From assembly GCA_028292305.1 (NCBI GenBank), contig JAQGMQ010000536.1, positions 1 to 12,572 on the forward strand: DNA of 12,572 nt, written 5' to 3'. Both the position numbers and the translations under genes were made by a program. The notes beneath the pieces were generated by a model. That model was given only the letters and a program-made list of their open reading frames with translations. It made no database searches and was not told where the DNA came from. This stretch comes from Rhodoferax sp. (GTDB lineage: Bacteria; Pseudomonadota; Gammaproteobacteria; Burkholderiales; Burkholderiaceae_C). Of this stretch, positions 1 through 7,200 are shown piece by piece; position 1 is the stretch's first letter; each line of letters starts with the position of its first letter.

Positions 1-22
1 ATATCAGTCTTTTATGAGCAAT

Positions 23-883
23 TTATTTTTTGCCACGCACATGGCCCTCCAGTTCGGCAAAGCTCGGGCGGTCGGTGGAGAACAGCACCTTGCGGCCAAA
101 CTCGATGGCTGTCGAGGGGTTGTAGCCCTGCATGCTGGCCAACAGGGTGGTTTTGATGCACTGCAGTTCCTTGGTGCCGTCTTCGCCCTTTTGTTCGAGC
201 AGGCCGCCCAGAGGCTCGACCACGCCGTAGGCCAGCAGAATCCCCAGGAACGTGCCGACCAGCGCCGACGCGATCATGCCGCCCAGCACCGCCGGCGGCT
301 GGCCCACCGAGCCCATGGTGTTCACCACACCCAGCACCGCGGCCACGATCCCGAACGCCGGCAACGCGCCGGCCAGGCGGGCAATGGCGGCAATCGGCGC
401 ATGGGCCTCCTGGTGGTGGGTGTCGATCTCGCTGTCCATCAGCGACTCGATCTCGTGCGCGTTGAGGTTGCCCGAGACCATCATGCGCAGGTAGTCGGTC
501 ATGAATTCGACCACGTGGTGGTCGTGGCCCACAGTGGGGTATTTCTTGAAGATTTCCGAGTCGTGCGGGGTTTCCACATCCTTCTCGATCGCCATCAGGC
601 CTTCCTTGCGGGCCTTCTGCAGGATGTCGTAGAGCAGCGCCATCAGCTCCATGTAGCGCGCCTTGGTGTACTTGGAGCCCTTCAGCGCCTGCGGCAGCAG
701 CTTGATCGTGGCCTTCAGCACCTTGGGCTGGTTGTTCACCGCGAACGCGCCCAGCGCGCCACCGAAGATGGTGATCAGCTCGAAGGGCAGGGCGTGCAGG
801 ATCACGCTGATGTTGCCACCGTGAAAGATGTACACACCAAAGATGCAACCCATGGAGACGGCATAGCCGATGAGAACGATCAT
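23..883 (-). CDS. motA: MotA, flagellar motor stator protein (complete)
   Basis: MotA forms, with MotB, the inner-membrane stator that couples ion flow to flagellar rotation. The 286-residue product has the usual family length and lines up with enterobacterial MotA throughout: an N-terminal membrane segment (about residues 2-20), a second (34-50), a large cytoplasmic loop, then two more membrane segments (about 170-190 and 200-224). The loop residues that contact the rotor are present as Arg92 (KARKEG) and Glu100 (AIEKD). The two functional prolines are present as Pro175 (LPAFGIVAAV) and Pro224 (VVEPLGG). The C-terminal signature EFGRK...STDRPSFAELE is intact. The start is fixed by alignment with family N-termini, although no Shine-Dalgarno sequence precedes it. 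A sigma-28-like promoter lies about 75 bases upstream. motB would be expected just past the left edge but is not visible. The identification is secure. Confidence 0.98.
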   Translation of the reverse strand: MIVLIGYAVSMGCIFGVYIFHGGNISVILHALPFELITIFGGALGAFAVNNQPKVLKATIKLLPQALKGSKYTKARYMELMALLYDILQKARKEGLMAIEKDVETPHDSEIFKKYPTVGHDHHVVEFMTDYLRMMVSGNLNAHEIESLMDSEIDTHHQEAHAPIAAIARLAGALPAFGIVAAVLGVVNTMGSVGQPPAVLGGMIASALVGTFLGILLAYGVVEPLGGLLEQKGEDGTKELQCIKTTLLASMQGYNPSTAIEFGRKVLFSTDRPSFAELEGHVRGKK

Positions 884-1265
884 GTGGAGGTAGGGGGGAT
901 ATGCCTATGGCAGGGCGACGGTTTCCAGGGCATCTTTACGGCGTGTTGTGTGTAAATGTATCGGATGCGGCTGGGTCGAGGTTAAATCGAAAATAACAAT
1001 AAGCGTTTGTTCGTGCTGCCAAAAAGCCTGCGCGCTCGAAAAACCGTCGCGAAAAGGCCAATGGAAGGTCCCGCTCAGGCCGGAAGCGCTGCTTTCCGCA
1101 GGCGCTGCCACGAGAATGGGACAGTCGAAAGGATATGCAGATCCGGCCCGTCTGAATATGCGAAGTGCGGCGCCAAACGGCGCCAATTCCGGCTTTGTAA
1201 AGCGAGCCTGCAACTTATCCTTGCGGCGAGTCGGGGTCTGCCTTCTGCTGGCCCGACCCGCAGCC
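884..1265. other. Divergent intergenic region between motA and the glycosyltransferase operon
   Basis: This gap separates two genes that face away from each other, so it should hold the promoters for both. The motA side has the sigma-28-like site. On the plus side I see no convincing sigma-70, sigma-54 or sigma-28 promoter; the A/T-rich patch at about 981-1000 is the most likely place for one. A perfect inverted repeat GGCGCC-AAAC-GGCGCC lies at 1169-1184. It has no following T-run, so it is not a standard terminator. The glycosyltransferase reading frame stays open through this gap back to an ATG at 948, but the translation there is Cys- and Arg-rich, resembles nothing I recognise and has no TPR character. 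I therefore treat it as non-coding. Confidence 0.55.
958..984 (-). promoter_or_regulatory. Candidate sigma-28 (FliA) promoter for motA
   Basis: Read on the minus strand, TAACCTCG (977-984) is followed after exactly 11 bases by TCCGATAC (958-965). The enterobacterial FliA consensus is TAAAGTTT-N11-GCCGATAA, so the spacing is exact, the -10 core CCGATA matches and the -35 keeps TAA. Transcription would begin near position 950, leaving a leader of about 67 bases before the motA start. Late flagellar motility genes are commonly FliA-dependent, which fits. The call is by eye and the -35 half is only partly conserved. Confidence 0.5.
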
Positions 1266-4200
1266 ATGACCGATATGACCGACGCCACGCACCTCACCCA
1301 TCCCGACGCGCCCCTTGACGAGTCTGCGGCCGACGCGCTGTTGGCGCAGGCCATCGAGCGCCACCAGGCCTGGGACTTCGACGCGGCCGAGGCCATCTAC
1401 CGCGACATCCTGAGCTTCGAACCCGATCACGCCGACGCCAACCACAACCTGGGCGTCCTTCTGGCCATCCAGCGCAGCGCGCCCCAACAGGCCCTGCCGT
1501 TTTTCGAAGCCGCGCTGAATGCCGACAGCAGCAGCGGCCAGCACTGGTTCAGCTACATCGACGCGTTGATCCGGGCCGATCAACACGGTCTGGCGGCGCA
1601 GTTTCTGCCGCTCGCCCAGGCCCATGGGCTGCAGGCGTCGATGGCGAATGCGCTGGCCGATCGGCTGGTGGGCGACGCCACCGCCACGCCGCCACAGACT
1701 GCAGCACCAGCACCAGCACCGGCGTTGCAGCCAGCCCCGGCCAAGGCCGCAGCCCTGACGGTGTCCGACAAGGAAGGCCTGGTCGCCCTGTTCCGCACCG
1801 GCGATTACACCGCCGGCGAAGCCCGTGCCCGCGACCTGATCGCGCGGCACCCGGACGACGGCTTTCTGTGGAAGGCGCTGGGCACCATGCTGCAGCCCCA
1901 GGGCCGCAAGGAAGAAGCGCTCAAAGCCAAGATCCGCGCCGCCGAGTTGCTGCCGTGCGACGTGGAAGCCCTGTGCAACCTGGGCCGTTCGTATTTCGAA
2001 CTGGGCCGTCCGCCCGAGGCGGAAACCGCCTTGCGCGCGGCGCTGGCCTTGCAGCCGAACCATGCCGAAGCCCACAACAACCTTGGACTGGCCCTGAATG
2101 CGCAGGGCCAGGTTTCTGAGGCGCATGTCTGCTTCGAGCGCGCGGTGCAGATCAACCCGAATTTCGCCGAAGCGCACAACAACCTCAGCGGCATCTACAC
2201 CGCCCAAGGCCTCATCGCACAGGCGGTGCAGGCCTTGCGCCAGGCGGTGGCGGCCAAGCCCGACTACCAGATCGCGTACGACAACCTGCTGTTCGTGCTG
2301 AACTACCACCCCGACCTCAGCGCCGAGGAAATCTTCGACGCCTACGCCGCCTACGACCGCCAGTTCGGCGCACCGCACAAGGCGCAATGGCGCGCCCACG
2401 GCAACGACCGCAACGCCAGCCGCCGGTTGCGCGTGGGTTATGTGTCGCCCGACTTCCGCAACCACGCCTGTACTTTCTTCATGGAGCCGCTGCTGGCCGG
2501 CCACGACCGCGGCGCCGTGGAAGTGTTTGCCTACGCCGAGCTGCGCGAAGAAGAAGACGCCGTCACCGAACGCTACAAGCACTACGCCGACCACTGGGTG
2601 CCCACCCGGGGCTTGAGCGACGACGCGCTGGCCGAGCGCATCCGCGCCGACGGCATCGACATCCTGGTCGATCTGGCGGGCCACACCAAGGGCAACCGGC
2701 TCGGCGCCTTCGCGCGCAAGCCGGCGCCGGTGTCGCTGTCGTGGATGGGCTTCGGCTCGACGACCGGCCTGACCGCCATCGACTATTACCTGACCGACGA
2801 CGCCAGCGCGCCAGCAGGCAGCGAGCATCTGTTTTCCGAAGCGCCGTGGCGCCTGGCCGACGCGCCCTATGCCGTCTACCGGCCCGGCGCCGGCATGGGC
2901 GACGTCAACCCGCTGCCCGCGCTGGAACGCGGCTACGTCACCGTGGGCACGTTGACCCGCGGCGTGCGCATCAACGAACGCACGGTGCGCGTGTGGTCTG
3001 AGATCCTGCGGCGCATCGCGGGCGCGCGCCTCGTCATCGACAGCCGCTCGTTCGACGACCCGGCGGTGCAGAACGCGCTGGTGGCGCGCTTCGTGGCCCA
3101 GGGCGTGGCCCCGGCGCAGCTGCAGATCGGCTGCCACAGTCCGTGGGACGCCTTGCGTGGCATCGACATCGGCCTGGACTGTTTCCCGCACAACTCGGGC
3201 ACCACGCTGTTCGAGACGCTCTACATGGGCCTGCCGTTCGTGACGCTGGCCGACCGGCCCAGCGTGGGCCGGATCGGCAGCGCCATCCTGCACGGCCTCG
3301 GCCGGCCGGAATGGATCGCCACATCCGAAGCCGACTACGTCGACAAGGTGGTCGCGCTGGCCAGCGACCTGCCCGCGCTGGCGCGGCTGCGCCAGACGCT
3401 GCGCGCCGAGATGCAGGCCAGCGCGCTGATGAACGAGGCCGGCTTCGTTCACTGCGTCGAAACCGCGTACCGCACGATGTTCGCCCGCTGGGCTGGCGCA
3501 CAGGCGGCACCGGCTGCAGGCGGCCTTGCCCAGCCCGCCGACATGAGCCTGGCGGACATGCAGGCCGAGATGGCCTACAACCGCGCGAACCAGTTGCACG
3601 CCCAGGGCCACCGGCTCGAAGCCGAAACCCAATACCGCGCGGCGCTGGCGCTGCGGCCGGCCTACGCCGAAGCCTTGAGCAACCTCGGTCTCGTGTTGCA
3701 GGACCTGGGCCGCGACGTGGAGGCCGAGGCCTTGTACCGCCAGGCACTGGCCGTGCGGCCGGACTACGCCCTGGCGCACCACAACCTGGGCAACGCCTTG
3801 CAGCACCTCGGCGATCTGGCCGGGGCCGTGGCCTGTTACCGCCGGGCGCTGGCGCTGGGGCTCGACTCCAGTCACCTGTTCGACAACCTGTTGTTCCTGC
3901 TGAACTACCACCCGGACGAGACCGCCGAGAAGATCTACGAGACCTACCGCGACTACGAACGCCGCTTCGGCCTGCCGCACCGTGCCGCCTGGGCGCCGCA
4001 TTCCAATGCGCGCAAGGCCGGCCGCGTGCTGAAGGTGGGTTATGTGTCGCCCGACTTCCGCAACCATGCCGTGTGCCGTTTCCTCGAGCCGCTGCTCGCT
4101 GCCCATGACAAGGCCGCGGTCGAAATCTATGCCTATGCCGAGCTGGCGCGCGAGGACGAAGCCACGGCAAGGTTGAAGTCCCACGTGGCGCACTGGGTGC

Positions 4201-7200
4201 CCACGCGCGGCATGACCGACGACGCGATGGCGGCACGTATCCGCGCCGATGGCATCGACATCCTGGTCGATCTGGCGGGCCACACCAAGGGCAACCGCCT
4301 GGGGGTGTTCGCGCGCAAGCCGGCGCCGGTGTCGGTGTCGTGGATGGGCTTCGGCTACACCACGGGCCTGGCTGCGATCGACTACTACCTCACCGATGCC
4401 GCCAGCGCGCCGGAAGGCTCTGAACATCTGTTCTCGGAAAAGCCCTGGCGCCTGGCCGATACGCCCTACGCCGTGTACCGGCCGTCTGCGGACATGGGCG
4501 AGCCCGGCACATCGCCGGCGCTGCAACGCGGCTACGTGACACTGGGCACCTTGACGCGCAGCATCCGCCTGAACAGCGCCACCCTGCGGGTCTGGTCGGA
4601 CATCCTGCACCGCCTGCCCGAGGCACGCCTGGTGATCGACAGCCGCAACTTTGCCGACCCGAAGGCCTGTGACGATCTGCGCGCAAAGTTCGTGGCGCTG
4701 GGCATCGACGGCGAGCGGCTGCACATCGGCTGCCACAGCCCGCCCTGGGATGTGCTGCGCGGCATCGACATCGGGCTGGACTGCTTCCCGCACAATTCGG
4801 GCACCACCTTGTTCGAGACGCTGTACATGGGCGTGCCCTTCGTCACCCTGGCCCGCCGGCCCAGCGTGGGCCGCATCGGCAGCGCCATCCTGCAGGGGCT
4901 GGGTCGGCCCGAGTGGATCACCGAAACCGAAGCCGAATACGCCGACAAGGTGGTGGCGCTGGCGCAGGACGTGCCCAAGCTCGCCTTGTTGCGCACGATG
5001 CTGCGCCCGCAGATGCAGGTCAGCCCGCTGATGGACGAGACCCGCTTCGCACGCGCCGTGGAGTCGGCATACCGGCAGATGTTCGCGCTATGGGCTGCGT
5101 CCAAGCCTTCCAAGCTTTCCATGACGCCCAAGCTGCCGAAAGCCAAGGCACCGCAGGCCAAGACGGTGGATGCCCCGAAGAGCGGTATCGCCTGGCCATC
5201 GGCGACCAGGCTTGCCGCCGTTCCGGGCCCCAGCCACCAGGAGGCCGAGACGCTGGTGCGGCTGTTCCGCGAGCGGCGTTTTGCCGATGGCGAGAGCCTG
5301 GCGCGTGGGCTGACGCAGCAGTTTCCCGAGAGCGGTTTCGCGTGGAAGGCGCTGGGCGTGATGCTGCAACCGCAGGGCCGCCCGGCCGAGGTGCTGCAAG
5401 CCAAGACCCGCGCCGCGCAGCTGCTGCCGGCCGATGCCGAGGCGCAGTGCAACCTGGGCCACGTGCTGCAGGACCAGGGCCGGCTGGCCGAAGCCGAGGC
5501 GGTGTTGCAACGTGCGTTGGTGCTGAAGCCCGACTACGTCGAAGCCCACAACAACCTGGGCATCACCCACCAGAAGCAGGGCCGGCTCGACGCGTCGCTG
5601 GCCAGCTTCAGGCGGGCGCTGGCGCTCGACCCGGCGCAGGAAGACATCTACAGCAACCTGCTGTTCACGGCCAACTACCACCCGGACCAGAGCGCGGAAG
5701 CCATCTTCGCCGACTACCGTGAATACGACCGGCGCTACGGCATGCCTTACCGCGCCGGCTGGACGCCGCACAGCAACCCGCGCCATGCCGCGCGTGTGCT
5801 CAGAGTGGGTTATGTCTCGCCCGACTTCCGCAACCACGCCTGCTGCCGCTTCCTGGAGCCGCTGCTGGCGGCGCACCACAAAGGCGTGGTCGAAACCTTT
5901 GCCTACGCCGAGCTGGCACGCGAAGACGAGGCCACGGCGCGCTACAGGTCGTATGTGGACCACTGGGTTCCTACCCGCGGCATGAGCGACGCCGCGCTGG
6001 CCGAGCGCATCCGCGCCGACGGCATCGACATCCTCGTCGACGTGGCTGGCCACACCGTGGGCAACCGCCTCGGCGTGTTTGCCCGCAAGCCGGCACCGGT
6101 GTCGCTGTCGTGGCTCGGCTTTGGCTACACCACCGGTCTGAGCGCGATCGACTACTACCTGACCGACGAGGCCAGTGCCCCGCCCGGGTGCGAAGCGCTG
6201 TTCTCCGAGAAGCCCTGGCGCCTGCCCGCGGGCTGGGCCTACCGCCCGGCCGGGGGCATGGGCGAGCCCGGGCCGCTGCCCGCGCAGCGCAACGGTCATG
6301 TGACGCTCGGCACGCTCACGCGCAGCGTCCGCATCAACCACCACACCGTGCGGGTATGGTCTGAAATTTTGCAGCGCCTGCCGGACGCGCATCTGGTCGT
6401 CGACAGCGGCAGCTTCGTCGACGTGGCCGCGCAGGAAGCGCTGGCCGCGCGTTTCGTGGCCCATGGCGTCGCGGCCGAGCGCCTGCACATCGGCTACCAC
6501 AGCCCACCGTGGGACGTGCTGCGCGGTATCGACATCGGCCTTGACTGCTTTCCGCACAACTCGGGCACCACGCTGTTCGAGTCGCTCTACATGGGCGTGC
6601 CCTACGTCACCCTGGCCGGGCGCGCGAGCGTGGGCCGGCTCGGCAGCTCGATCCTGCAGGGCGCGGGCCACCCGGAATGGATCGCCCAGACCCACGCCGA
6701 CTATGCCGACAAGGTGGTGGCGCTGGCGCAGGATCTGCCCGCTTTAGCCGCGTTCCGGCAGGGCCTGCGTGCCCAGATGCGGGCCAGCGTGCTGATGAAC
6801 GAAGACGGTTTTGCGCACCAGGTCGAGCAGGCCTACCGGCAGATGTTCGCAACCTGGAGCGCGGGCAGCAGCGATGCGCTCGAAGCGCTGGTGCAGCAGG
6901 CACAGGCGGTCTACAACCTGGGCAACAGCCAGCACGACCAGGGTCTGCTGGCCGAGGCCGAGGCCAGTTTCCGGCAGGCGCTGACGCTGGTGCCCGAGTT
7001 CACCGAAGCCCACAGCAACCTGGCGCTGGTGCTGCAGCAACAGGGCCGTTTGCCCGAGGCCGAGCCGTTCTTCCGCGAGGCTGTGCTGCTCAAGCCCGAA
7101 TCGGCCACGGCGCACTACAACCTGGGCACCAACCTCAAGGCCCAGGGCCAGCTGAAGGAGGCCGAGCAGTGCTTCCGCACGGCACTGGTGCTGCGCCCCG

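Noticed and set aside
14..955. Plus-strand frame of 313 codons covering motA
   Set aside because: It is the antisense shadow of a certain motA gene; its product is His/Gln/Arg-rich with no family features.
1169..1184. GGCGCC-AAAC-GGCGCC inverted repeat as a terminator
   Set aside because: The stem is only six base pairs and no T-run follows on either strand. It also lies between divergent genes, where no terminator is expected.
948..1265. N-terminal extension of about 106 residues on the giant glycosyltransferase
   Set aside because: The translation is Cys/Arg-rich, without TPR pattern or signal peptide, it crosses the expected promoter region, and it lacks a ribosome site at its ATG. It is kept only as an open question about the start.
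1215..4793. Very long open frame on the minus strand (1192 codons) opposite the glycosyltransferase, with similar ones at 5088-6695 and 6744-8936
   Set aside because: These are mirror frames of GC-rich codons of the plus-strand gene. The translations are Arg/Gly/Val/His-rich, lack any recognisable domain, and repeat only because the plus-strand modules repeat.
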